A stretch of 64,000 nt of DNA, taken from assembly GCF_001748245.1 (NCBI RefSeq), contig NZ_BDFO01000001.1:4665471-4729470 (forward strand). The letters run 5' to 3'. Source of the DNA: Oligoflexus tunisiensis (GTDB lineage: Bacteria > Bdellovibrionota_B > Oligoflexia > Oligoflexales > Oligoflexaceae). The stretch's first letter is position 1. Every line of letters starts with the position of its first letter. The position numbers and the translations under genes were made by a program. Positions 32,755 through 41,427 of this stretch are shown one piece after another. A model generated the notes under the pieces. That model was not told the DNA's origin, did not search any database, and saw only the letters and a list, made by a program, of their open reading frames with translations.

Positions 32755-32776
32755 AGGGGTGAGGGTTTTCACCCCT
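32755..32776 (+). terminator. Hairpin after the multicopper oxidase gene
   Basis: AGGGGTGA-GGGTTT-TCACCCCT is a perfect eight-pair stem seven bases after the stop; the following CGTGATTTATAAAA is AT-rich but not a true T-run. Probably a terminator, separating the oxidase from the P450 gene. Confidence 0.55.
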
Positions 32777-32903
32777 CGTGATTTATAAAAAAACGGAAAC
32801 TTTGCCCTCGGCCGTTGAGTTGCGTGGACTCTTTGTCAATGATCCTTTGGCACTAAGGGTGCAGCGCGCGCCCGTCTTTCATCGCGACTCGGAAGGGAGA
32901 ATT

Positions 32904-34283
32904 ATGCGAGACATGCCACAAGACAAGAGCCTCGACAGCACCATGGATCTGCTAGCAGACGGCTACCGTTTTATTTCCAAGCGCTGTCAGCAGTATCAAA
33001 CCAAGGTCTTTGAAACACGGGTCATGCTGCAGAAAGCCGTCTGCATGCAAGGCGAGGAAGCCAGTCGCCTCTTCTACGAGCCGGATCGGTTTACCCGAAA
33101 AGGAGCCGTGCCACCCAATACACTGAAGCTTCTGCAGGACATCGGCAGTGTTCAGTCGCTTGACGGTGAGGATCACCTTGAGCGCAAACGGATGTTCCTG
33201 GCCATGATGAAACCCGACAGCTTGCAAAGACTGTCCGATATCTTTGCCGAGCAGTGGCTGATGCAACTCGACAAGTGGGTCGGCAAGGATTCCATCATTT
33301 TTCTGCCCGAGGTTCAGGACATCCTCACCCGCGCTGTCTGCATATGGGCCGACGTGCCGTTGACCGAACCCCAGGCGAAATTGCGTCGGGTTGAATTTGC
33401 CTCCATGATCAGCGGCGCCGGCTCGGTGGGTCTGCGCAACTGGTGGGGCCTCTTTCTTCGCAATCAGAATGAGCGCTGGGCGGAAAAATTGATCAGTGGG
33501 ATCCGGGAAACGCAAAAGGAAAATCCCAGCGGCTCACCCCTCGAAATTATCGTCTGGCATCGCGATCGCGAGGGTAAGCTTTTGGATGTTGAAACGGCTG
33601 CAGTGGAACTGATCAACATTCTGCGCCCCACGGTGGCGGTCGCCTGGTATCTGGTGTTTGTCGCGCACGCCCTGCATGAGCATCCGGAGTGCAAGATCCG
33701 TTTGCAAAGCGGCGACCCGCGCTATTTGGAAGCTTTTGTCCAGGAAGTGCGGCGCTTCTATCCCTTCTTTCCTTTCATCGCCGGTCGCGCGACGACCAAT
33801 TTCGAATGGCATGACTATGTGTTCAAGGAAGGCTCCCTGGTTCTGTTCGATATTTACGGCACCAATCACGATCCGGATATTTGGAAGGATCCGGAAGCCT
33901 TCCGTCCCGAACGTTTCATGGAAAATGAAATCAATCTCTTCAGCCTTGTAGCCCAGGGAGCCGGCGACGTCGTGAAAGGTCATCGCTGTCCAGGGGAATG
34001 GATTGCGATTGAACTGATGAAACGTTCCGCGCATCTTCTCACCAACATGATGATGTATGATATTCCGGAACAGGATCTCAGCATCGATTTTTCCCGCATG
34101 CCGGCGATCCCCAAAAGCAAGCTGATCATGAGCAACATTCAGCGGGTCGCGCAGCCCGTCGCTCCGGACCTCAGCCCCGTGACGCTCGACGGTTACGCGC
34201 CGCGTTCCGATTTCGCGTTCCCCGGCACGCCTCCCCTGCGGGAGAACATGGAAACCCAGGGCGTCGAACCACTGGCCCAATAA
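32904..34283 (+). CDS. Cytochrome P450 of the CYP152 (fatty-acid peroxygenase) type
   Basis: A 459-residue soluble P450. The I-helix reads INILRPTVAVAWYLVF: Arg241-Pro242 stand where CYP152 enzymes (P450 BSbeta Arg242-Pro243) bind the fatty-acid carboxylate, in place of the acid-alcohol pair of ordinary P450s. The heme loop QGAGDVVKGHRCPGEW puts the thiolate at Cys362 and has the CYP152-type insertion. ExxR is present as EVRRFYPF. CYP152 enzymes use H2O2 and need no reductase, hydroxylating or decarboxylating fatty acids. I use ATG 32904 (GGGAGA about six bases upstream), not the GTG at 32778; family length is about 420. The C-terminal 40 residues are extra. Alone in its unit. Confidence 0.92.
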   Translation: MRDMPQDKSLDSTMDLLADGYRFISKRCQQYQTKVFETRVMLQKAVCMQGEEASRLFYEPDRFTRKGAVPPNTLKLLQDIGSVQSLDGEDHLERKRMFLAMMKPDSLQRLSDIFAEQWLMQLDKWVGKDSIIFLPEVQDILTRAVCIWADVPLTEPQAKLRRVEFASMISGAGSVGLRNWWGLFLRNQNERWAEKLISGIRETQKENPSGSPLEIIVWHRDREGKLLDVETAAVELINILRPTVAVAWYLVFVAHALHEHPECKIRLQSGDPRYLEAFVQEVRRFYPFFPFIAGRATTNFEWHDYVFKEGSLVLFDIYGTNHDPDIWKDPEAFRPERFMENEINLFSLVAQGAGDVVKGHRCPGEWIAIELMKRSAHLLTNMMMYDIPEQDLSIDFSRMPAIPKSKLIMSNIQRVAQPVAPDLSPVTLDGYAPRSDFAFPGTPPLRENMETQGVEPLAQ

Positions 34284-34323
34284 GGATTCGCCTGGCGCAG
34301 GATGCAAAAGCGCAGAGCTGACG

Positions 34324-34341
34324 GGAAGCGGCTTCGCTTCC
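34324..34341. terminator. Hairpin downstream of the P450 gene
   Basis: GGAAGC-GGCTTC-GCTTCC forms a six-pair stem 40 bases after the P450 stop, without a T-run. Weak terminator candidate; no Fur-box-like repeat is visible in the rest of the 238-base gap before the TonB receptor. Confidence 0.3.
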
Positions 34342-34521
34342 TGCAGCGGCGCGTAATCCCACCACCCCGAAACTGTCACTTTCGCAGATCAAAGCCACCC
34401 GCGGCCGCGGGGTTGAAAGAGGACCACACTCCATATCGATAAGGCGCTTTATTGGGTTTCAGCCTTTCCCGGAATGAAATACGATGGCCGCCCGCAAGCG
34501 AATGATCAGGAAGGAGACCTC

Positions 34522-36609
34522 ATGAGAACTCTCTCCATACTCGCACTGGTGACCTGGCTCAGCCCTTGGGCCACAGCGCAGACAGTGACAAGCCAGGAGG
34601 TGGCGGCGGACGAAACGGTGACCGTCGAGTCGCCTAAAATTAACAGGGAAGCCTTCACGGGAGTCCCAGGAACCCGCTCGATTCTCGAAACACCCTACTC
34701 AATTCAAAGCTATGATTCCGCCCTGATCGAAGAGGAACAGCACGTCACCGCGAATCAGGTTTTACGCCATGATCCGGCGCTCACCAATGCGTCCCCTCCG
34801 GGTGGATTCACGGCCTTTAATCTCAGCTTTCGCGGTTTTCCGTCAGGATCAGATGCGATCACGTTCTACGGCATGGGACCCGGCGCGATGTTCTCCGGCT
34901 CGTTGGGCCAGCTTTACAGCGTCGAGCGTCTGGATGTCATCAAGGGCCCATCCGCCGGCCTGGGCAGTCTTTCCCAGAGTCCCGGGGTCGGTGGCGCCGT
35001 CAACGTCATGCCGAAGCTGCCGCTGGACCGCAATCGCAGCACGGCCGCGCTGGGCTTTCGCGAACGCGGGATCCTCAGTGGCCACGTGGATGTGAATCGC
35101 CGCCTGGACGAGTCGACGGCGGTGCGCTTGAACCTTGCGTCGGAGGCAGGAGAAACTTTTTATGGAGGCCGGGATGAGCGTGATGTGGCGGCGCTTGCTC
35201 TGAAGCAGAACCTGGGATCGAACGCCACCCTTATCCTGGGCTACGATCAAATTCGCATCAAAAGTGAAGGCTATCAAAACGGTTTTGTTCTGGCTTCCGG
35301 AGTCCCTGTGCCACGGGCTCCTGATCCGAGCCGCAATCATTTTCAAAAGTGGACCTGGCTCGAACAGGAATGGAACTATGGCTACACCTCATTGCAATGG
35401 TCGTTCGCCCCGGATTGGAATCTGTTCGTTCAGGGGCTCTACGGCATTCGGCGGCGTCCCATCCTCTCGTCCGGAACAGGTCTGATCCAAAGCGAGGAGG
35501 GTGAGATGCTCCTGCGTCCCAATTATTTTGCGAAGGGTACGCGCTATAAACCCTTCTTTGGCGGGAATGCCTTTCTCAGCACCCGGCTGGCAACGGGCAG
35601 CTGTCAGCATGCGATCACCCTCTCCTATCTCAGCAGCGGTTTCACCTTCCGGACGGCCCAGGGCGGCCGGCTCGATCCCATCCCCTCGCATCTTTATCAA
35701 CCGGTTTATGTGGAACGCCCGGAACTCAACACGGAAGCGATCGGCATCACCAGTGAGGTGGAAGCCAGCACGCTGGCTCTTACGGATGATATCGAGGTGA
35801 GTGAGCGCCTGAGTCTGCTCGTGGGGGTCCGCAAAAATCAACTGCAGGCCGCGAATTTTGATGTGGCGACCCGGGAAAAAACTCTGGATCGCACCGATAA
35901 AAACGAGGCGCCCTTTGGGGCGATAAGCTATGAAGTTTGGGATCAATCGCGACTCTATTTATCCTATACACAGGGTCTGGAGCGCGGTGGTGTGGCCCCC
36001 GTCTCGGCGACGAATGCGGATGAAATCATGCCTCCGGTGCGGAATCATCAGGTGGAACTGGGAGTGAAATCCGAAGCCTGGCGCGAAGTTTTTCTTGCAG
36101 CCGCCCTTTTTCAGATCGAACGCGGACTTGAATATCTGGATGCCGATACCAACACCTACCGGCAGGATGGTTTGCAGCGCAATCGCGGATTGGAATTGAG
36201 CGCCGATGGCCACCTCTCGGACGCCTGGAGTGTGAAGGCCGGGCTGCTGCTGCTCGATCCGCGTATCGTTCGCAGGGGCACAGTGCTGGAGAAAAGAGCG
36301 CCCGGCGCTCCCGCCATCACGCTGCCTCTAACCGTCGCCTGGAAATGGAATACGAGGCTCGGCCTTTCCACTTCGCTTTATCACTTTGGCCGTCAGTATG
36401 TGGATGCGAGCAACAGCCGTCGGCTTAAACCATGGACGCGATTTGATGCCGGACTCAGCCTGGCCGTGTTTATCGCTGAGCGTCCTTTGACCGTGAACGT
36501 CCAGGTTGAGAACATCGGAAACCAGCGCTACTGGGCTTCCGCGGCCGGTGGACAGCTCGCGCTCGGATCTCCGGAAATATGGAAGCTGGCTCTACGGATG
36601 ACGCTCTAA
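34522..36609 (+). CDS. TonB-dependent siderophore-type receptor
   Basis: A 695-residue outer-membrane receptor with signal (MRTLSILALVTWLSPWATAQ), a TonB-box-like DETVTVES, a plug (about 35-165; NLSFRGFPSGSDAITFYGM, SVERLDVIKGPSAGLGSLSQ, GGAVNVMPK) and a barrel with a final LALRMTL strand. The plug pattern matches the FhuE/FpvA-like ferric-siderophore subclass, so iron-siderophore uptake is the probable role; other ligands are possible. The start at 34522 has AAGGAG five bases upstream; the frame opens earlier at 34474. It is unlike the receptor at 18.7 kb in subclass. No siderophore genes or Fur box are seen nearby. Confidence 0.9.
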   Translation: MRTLSILALVTWLSPWATAQTVTSQEVAADETVTVESPKINREAFTGVPGTRSILETPYSIQSYDSALIEEEQHVTANQVLRHDPALTNASPPGGFTAFNLSFRGFPSGSDAITFYGMGPGAMFSGSLGQLYSVERLDVIKGPSAGLGSLSQSPGVGGAVNVMPKLPLDRNRSTAALGFRERGILSGHVDVNRRLDESTAVRLNLASEAGETFYGGRDERDVAALALKQNLGSNATLILGYDQIRIKSEGYQNGFVLASGVPVPRAPDPSRNHFQKWTWLEQEWNYGYTSLQWSFAPDWNLFVQGLYGIRRRPILSSGTGLIQSEEGEMLLRPNYFAKGTRYKPFFGGNAFLSTRLATGSCQHAITLSYLSSGFTFRTAQGGRLDPIPSHLYQPVYVERPELNTEAIGITSEVEASTLALTDDIEVSERLSLLVGVRKNQLQAANFDVATREKTLDRTDKNEAPFGAISYEVWDQSRLYLSYTQGLERGGVAPVSATNADEIMPPVRNHQVELGVKSEAWREVFLAAALFQIERGLEYLDADTNTYRQDGLQRNRGLELSADGHLSDAWSVKAGLLLLDPRIVRRGTVLEKRAPGAPAITLPLTVAWKWNTRLGLSTSLYHFGRQYVDASNSRRLKPWTRFDAGLSLAVFIAERPLTVNVQVENIGNQRYWASAAGGQLALGSPEIWKLALRMTL

Positions 36610-36956
36610 GTCGGGACAAAAAAGGTCAGCGCTACGGCCTCAAATTCCTGCCTCTCGTTACGCGAAAAATTTGAATCAATAAAACTCTTTTCAGCCTGAC
36701 GCCGGGCTCGGCTCGTCTTCTGTCAAGGGGGCAGGACATCCGAGCGATCAAATCGCCTTTACAGTCTCAGGCAATTCGGGTAACGGAAAAAAGGTTGGAA
36801 TTTTTTTTCTCCGAACGCGGATGGATCAGACGTTAAGACGCTATCCGAGCGATCGGGCACGGGTGACTTTCGATTCCTGGTGTGAGCCACCTGCGCACGA
36901 ATGCGACCCGTCTTCAGAGTTTTGCAATTTTGGAATTGTTGCACTCAAGGTGACCA
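36610..36956. other. 347-base gap before the CheB-CheR kinase gene
   Basis: No gene supported on either strand. Contains a 12-base direct repeat ATCCGAGCGATC at 36738-36749 and 36843-36854 (105 bases apart) and a small hairpin CAATT-TTGG-AATTG near 36924-36937. The repeat may be a regulator site; no convincing promoter hexamers were found. Confidence 0.4.
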
Positions 36957-39900
36957 ATGACAGGAAAGTCCCCGACACGAAAGAGCAGGAAGGCAACGGG
37001 AAGATCACACAAGCCTGATGAACAACCCCGCAGGCAATCCAAACCGGATCGGGCGGCCCGGCGATCGGATGCGCTTCCCATTATTGTTGGCATTGGGGCT
37101 TCGGCTGGTGGCCTGGAGGCCCTGCGTGCACTTCTTACGCATTTGGCTGGTCAGACCGGTGCGGCGATCGTCATCGTCCAGCATATGGCGCCACAATATC
37201 GCAGCATGCTGGCCGAACTTCTCTCCCGGGACGCGCAGCACAAGGTCGAGCAGGTCATCGACAAGTCGCGGCCAAACGCTGATACCATCTATGTTACACC
37301 GCCTAATCACGACGTCATCATTCGAGATGGTGAATTATGCCTCGTTGACGCTCCTGATCGTATCAGTCCAAAACCGTCCATCGATCGCTTTTTCTCGTCC
37401 CTGGCCGAAGAACTGGGCGAGAACTGCGGTGGCATCATTCTTTCGGGAACCGGAAGTGATGGCGCGCAAGGAATCAAGGCCATTAAGGCAGCCGGCGGCT
37501 TTGCGATCGCTCAAAACCCTGAATCGGCAAAATATGATGGCATGCCACGCGCGGCGATTCACACGGGCGTGATCGACCTCGTGCTGACCCCAAAGGAAAT
37601 CGCGGAACAGCTTCCCTCAATCATTACGCACCTTCCCGATAATGATCTGCCGGATCTCACGGTCTATTCGGAAGAGCCTTTCAAGGCCATCCTCGAACTT
37701 TTGAAGCGCCATACGAAAGTGGACTTCCTTCAGTACAAGCCCAATACACTCAAACGGCGCCTTCAGCGGCGTCTGAAGTCCAACCGGGTTGACCTTGAGC
37801 AGTACTTTGAAATGCTAAAAAAGGACGAGGCTGAAGTTAAGCGTCTTTTTCAAGACGTTCTGATCTCAGTCACGGAGTTTTTCCGGGACACCGAGCAGTA
37901 CGAAGCCCTGAGGCATTGTCTGAAACGGTATTTGCAGGAACACAGGAACAGCTCACTCCTGAGGATTTGGAGCGCCGGATGTTCGACCGGAGAAGAGCCC
38001 TATTCGATTGCAATTATCATAAATGAGCTACTGCGCGAACTCAAACTATCCAGCGACGTTCAGATCTTCGCAACAGACATCAATGATGAGGCCATGGCCA
38101 TCGCCAGACGCGGCCTCTATTCGTCAGCTTCACTTGCGGAAGCGCCGATGGAAATTGTGGACCGATATTTTGAGCGACTCGAAGGAGGGTATCAGGTCAA
38201 AAAAAGCATAAGGGAGAGTGTCGTCTTTGCAAGGCATGACCTGACAAGGGATCCACCGTTTCTCAAGATGGACCTTATCTGCTGCCGCAATGTCTTCATC
38301 TACTTTGATCAGCCCCTCCAGGACAGAATTATCAAGATCTTTCACTATGCGCTTAAGCCAGGGGGCATCCTTTTTCTGGGCAAGTCCGAATCCACAGGAT
38401 CCACCGGATCCACGAAATCGTTCTTCACCAGTATTGATGGCAATTTCAAGATTTTCAGGCGAAATGAGCGGCCGAGTGACCCGTCGATCTCCTTTTCCAG
38501 TCTCCAGCTGGAGCGCGGCGAGGCGAAATTCAAGTCGGAATGGCCAAAGTCAAAGGACACGATCGAGCAGCTTAACGCCATGCTCAGAGCGTTCGCACCG
38601 AATTGCATTGTCGTCGACGAAGACCTTTCGGTTCGTGAAGTCTACGGAACGGCGCGACGCTACCTTGAGCTTCCGGAAGGAAGTCAGACGCTTTCCATAG
38701 ATAAGCTCCTGAATCCGACCATCAGGAACAAGACGATCACTCTTCTTCACCGGGCCAAGCGCAACCATGAAATGGCCGTCGGAATGTATTTTGACTTTCA
38801 CAAGGACGGCGCGCGGGAGGTCATCCAGCCCCGGGTTTTTCCCATCAAGATAAATCATGAGCCCCGCCTCGTTCTGAGTTTCGAGACGGTTGCGGTGCCA
38901 CTGGATGAAAAGTTGGAGTCCTCCTCCCACAACAAATCCATGGCCAACGAGTTCGAACAGCTTGAACGGGAGCTGGCGGCCACCCGCGAACACCTGCAGA
39001 CCGTTATCGAGGAGCAGGAAACATCCAATGAGGAACTGCAGGCGCTCAACGAGGAATTACACTCGGCCAATGAGGAACTTCAGTCAACGAACGAGGAGCT
39101 TGAAACATCCAATGAGGAACTGCAGTCGACCAATGAGGAGCTGACCACTCTCAATGAAGAGCTTAATGTCAAGTCGGCTGAACTCATCGACCTCAACAAT
39201 TACCTAACGGCCGTGCAGGATGCCATCCAGTATCCCACCATTGTGGTCGACAGAAATCTGAATCTTGTGCGCTTCAATCGCTGCGCTGAACTTGTTTTCC
39301 GGCTGCATCCATCACAGAAAGGCAAGAATATTCGCTTGATCAGTACGAGCGAGCCGCTTGACCTTGCGTATTTGACCATTGAAGCGGCCTTCAAGGCGAA
39401 TGAGCAGAAAAAGACCCAGATCAAGACCAAGGACCATGATTACGAAGTCAAGTGCGACCCCTTTTACAATCACAAGGGCGAACTTGACGGAATCGTGATA
39501 TCGTTCGTTGACAATACGGAACTGCTCCGAGTTTTACGGGCCGTCGAGGCGTCGGAAAAAAAACTCAACGCGATTTTCGAAAACGTTCCTGCCGTTATTA
39601 CCGTTAAGAATGCCACCGGACATTATACCTATGTAAATCGCCATTTTTGTGAACTTTTCGAGCTGCGAAGCGAAATGGTTATCGGCTTGAATGACGAGCA
39701 AATTTTTTCCGAGGATGTGGTTCGGGCCATGCGGGAGAGGGACCTTCAGGTCCTGGGAAGCCGTATCAGCCAGATAAGGGAGGAAGTCATCCCCATCAAA
39801 GGTAAGCAGGTGACCTTTCTCACCAGTCGCTTTCCGCTATTTGGTCCGGACGGTATCGTGGAATCCGTTTGCGCTGTATCCTTTGATGTCACGGCAGCCA

Positions 39901-41036
39901 CGGAAGCACGAGAGAAGCTGGAACTCTTTAAGGCCACCATTTCCGCATCCGAGCAGGGCATCTTCATCTTTGAGCGTCAGGAGGATGGCCGCTACCAGAC
40001 CACCTTCGCCTCGCAGTCCCTCGCGACGCTGGTCGGCATTCCGGCTTCCGAATTCATGGGAACAACATTTGAAACTGTTCTCGGTAAGCTGTTTGATCCT
40101 TCACCCGAAAACGATGGAGCCCGCATTCTGCGTGAAACGCTGGCATCCGGAGCCGCGTTGGAAGCAAAACGCACCACGGGCGACATGGTTCGCTATTTCG
40201 AAGCGCGCTCAACCGCCTACAATCCGGCCGGCTCAAAGGTGGCGACTCAGCTGTCGCTCATGATCTTCGATGTCACGGCGCGCAAGGAGGCGGAGGAGCT
40301 TCTTCGCAAAAAGCACGAGGAGGTCATGAAGGCGGCGAAGCTCGCGTCACTGGGTGAGATGGCCGCTGGCATTGCCCACGAGTTGAACACACCCCTGAGT
40401 ACAATTCAGAGCTATGTGGACGTTATCAGGTGGAGCCCGGCCGCGGAGAATTTCGACGAGGAGACAAAATCCTCCCTTGATAAGATTGAGTCAACCATCA
40501 TACGGATTTCTGAAATCATCGTGGGTCTCAAGTCTTTCGCCAAAGTTGACAGCCACCAGACGACAACCAGGTTTGACCTTGTCGAGCTGGTGCAGGAGGT
40601 TCTCAGGATCTGCGATTTCCACCTTCGAAATAAGGGGGTCAAGGTGTGCGTCGACGCCCCAGGAAAGCCCCTTATGCTACATGGCTGCCGCACCCAGATC
40701 TGCCAGGTTCTGGTCAATCTGGTCAACAATTCAATTGACGCGATCAGAAATCTTCAGGATAAATGGATCCAGATCAAGCTCATGGAGAAAGAGACTGGTA
40801 TCACCATTCAAGTCATTGACAGTGGCCAGGGCATTCCAAAGAAGATTGCCACCATGGTGATGACCCCGTTCTTCACCACAAAGGATGAAGGAACCGGGCT
40901 TGGTCTGAGCCTGTCGCGGTCGATTGTCAAAGCCCACGGAGGAGACCTGACGATCAACGCAGCATTGCCGAATACCTGTTTCGAAGTGGTCCTGCCAAAA
41001 GGAGGAAACGATGGAGGCACCATCACATCTGTCTGA
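36957..41036 (+). CDS. CheB-CheR-PAS-histidine kinase fusion
   Basis: A 1359-residue cytosolic protein. CheB methylesterase (43-235) with the Ser49-His76-Asp168 triad (VGIGASAGG, IVQHMAP, GTGSDGAQG). CheR methyltransferase (245-500; WSAGCSTGEEPYSIA, DLICCRNVFIYFDQPL). Then a long coiled coil with seven exact NEEL heptads (about 690-738), three PAS-like domains (745-1110), HisKA with phospho-His1141 (IAHELNTPLS) and an ATPase (LVNLVNNSIDAI, DSGQGIPKK, GTGLGLSLSRSIV). The architecture is known in bacteria and thought to link adaptation-type protein methylation to a phosphorelay. No chemoreceptor or CheA/CheW is in the window. The single receiver downstream overlaps its 3' end by 26 bases and is the likely partner. 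The ATG is preceded by AAGGTGA. Confidence 0.93.
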   Translation: MTGKSPTRKSRKATGRSHKPDEQPRRQSKPDRAARRSDALPIIVGIGASAGGLEALRALLTHLAGQTGAAIVIVQHMAPQYRSMLAELLSRDAQHKVEQVIDKSRPNADTIYVTPPNHDVIIRDGELCLVDAPDRISPKPSIDRFFSSLAEELGENCGGIILSGTGSDGAQGIKAIKAAGGFAIAQNPESAKYDGMPRAAIHTGVIDLVLTPKEIAEQLPSIITHLPDNDLPDLTVYSEEPFKAILELLKRHTKVDFLQYKPNTLKRRLQRRLKSNRVDLEQYFEMLKKDEAEVKRLFQDVLISVTEFFRDTEQYEALRHCLKRYLQEHRNSSLLRIWSAGCSTGEEPYSIAIIINELLRELKLSSDVQIFATDINDEAMAIARRGLYSSASLAEAPMEIVDRYFERLEGGYQVKKSIRESVVFARHDLTRDPPFLKMDLICCRNVFIYFDQPLQDRIIKIFHYALKPGGILFLGKSESTGSTGSTKSFFTSIDGNFKIFRRNERPSDPSISFSSLQLERGEAKFKSEWPKSKDTIEQLNAMLRAFAPNCIVVDEDLSVREVYGTARRYLELPEGSQTLSIDKLLNPTIRNKTITLLHRAKRNHEMAVGMYFDFHKDGAREVIQPRVFPIKINHEPRLVLSFETVAVPLDEKLESSSHNKSMANEFEQLERELAATREHLQTVIEEQETSNEELQALNEELHSANEELQSTNEELETSNEELQSTNEELTTLNEELNVKSAELIDLNNYLTAVQDAIQYPTIVVDRNLNLVRFNRCAELVFRLHPSQKGKNIRLISTSEPLDLAYLTIEAAFKANEQKKTQIKTKDHDYEVKCDPFYNHKGELDGIVISFVDNTELLRVLRAVEASEKKLNAIFENVPAVITVKNATGHYTYVNRHFCELFELRSEMVIGLNDEQIFSEDVVRAMRERDLQVLGSRISQIREEVIPIKGKQVTFLTSRFPLFGPDGIVESVCAVSFDVTAATEAREKLELFKATISASEQGIFIFERQEDGRYQTTFASQSLATLVGIPASEFMGTTFETVLGKLFDPSPENDGARILRETLASGAALEAKRTTGDMVRYFEARSTAYNPAGSKVATQLSLMIFDVTARKEAEELLRKKHEEVMKAAKLASLGEMAAGIAHELNTPLSTIQSYVDVIRWSPAAENFDEETKSSLDKIESTIIRISEIIVGLKSFAKVDSHQTTTRFDLVELVQEVLRICDFHLRNKGVKVCVDAPGKPLMLHGCRTQICQVLVNLVNNSIDAIRNLQDKWIQIKLMEKETGITIQVIDSGQGIPKKIATMVMTPFFTTKDEGTGLGLSLSRSIVKAHGGDLTINAALPNTCFEVVLPKGGNDGGTITSV

Positions 41037-41427
41037 ACTCAAAATCCTCGTGGTGGAGGACAGCGAGGACCTAACGGCCGTATGGCGGAAGCTCTTCAAG
41101 CGCGCAGGTATTTCCGCCTGCTTTTGCAATTCCGGGCGGGCCGCGCTGTCGATGATTGAAGGAGACTTTCATCCCCACATATTAATGACCGATTATTACC
41201 TGCCTGACACGACGGGCCTGGAGCTCGTGAGTGAGGTTCGAAAAAGGTCGAAGGAAATTGACTGCCTGATGGTGACGGGCAATCGCGATGATACCTTCAT
41301 GGAGGCTGTTTCCCGGGAAAACGTTTCGGTCCTGCTCAAACCTTTGCGTTTTCCGGAACTTCTGGAAAGGCTTTCCACATTATCCACAAGACATCGGAAC
41401 ACGCATCGCGACGGCTGGACACACTAA
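41011..41427 (+). CDS. Single-domain response regulator
   Basis: A 138-residue receiver with no output domain. Phospho-acceptor Asp61 (LMTDYYLPD), the acidic pair in VVEDSED, switch Thr in MVTGNRDD and Lys in LLKPLRF are all present. It begins inside the last 26 bases of the upstream CheB-CheR kinase, with AGGAGG seven bases before the ATG, so the two should be expressed together and act as a cognate pair. Single receivers pass phosphate on or bind partner proteins; no DNA-binding domain is present. The tail after about 120 is short and basic. Confidence 0.93.
   Translation: MEAPSHLSELKILVVEDSEDLTAVWRKLFKRAGISACFCNSGRAALSMIEGDFHPHILMTDYYLPDTTGLELVSEVRKRSKEIDCLMVTGNRDDTFMEAVSRENVSVLLKPLRFPELLERLSTLSTRHRNTHRDGWTH

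Noticed and set aside
34284..34521. Fur box before the siderophore-type receptor
   Set aside because: No 19-base GATAATGATAATCATTATC-like dyad can be found; only TATCGATAAGG, which is too weak.
39027..39173. Repeat tract read as a CRISPR or minisatellite
   Set aside because: The 21-base periodicity is in frame and encodes a coiled coil; units are degenerate and without spacers.
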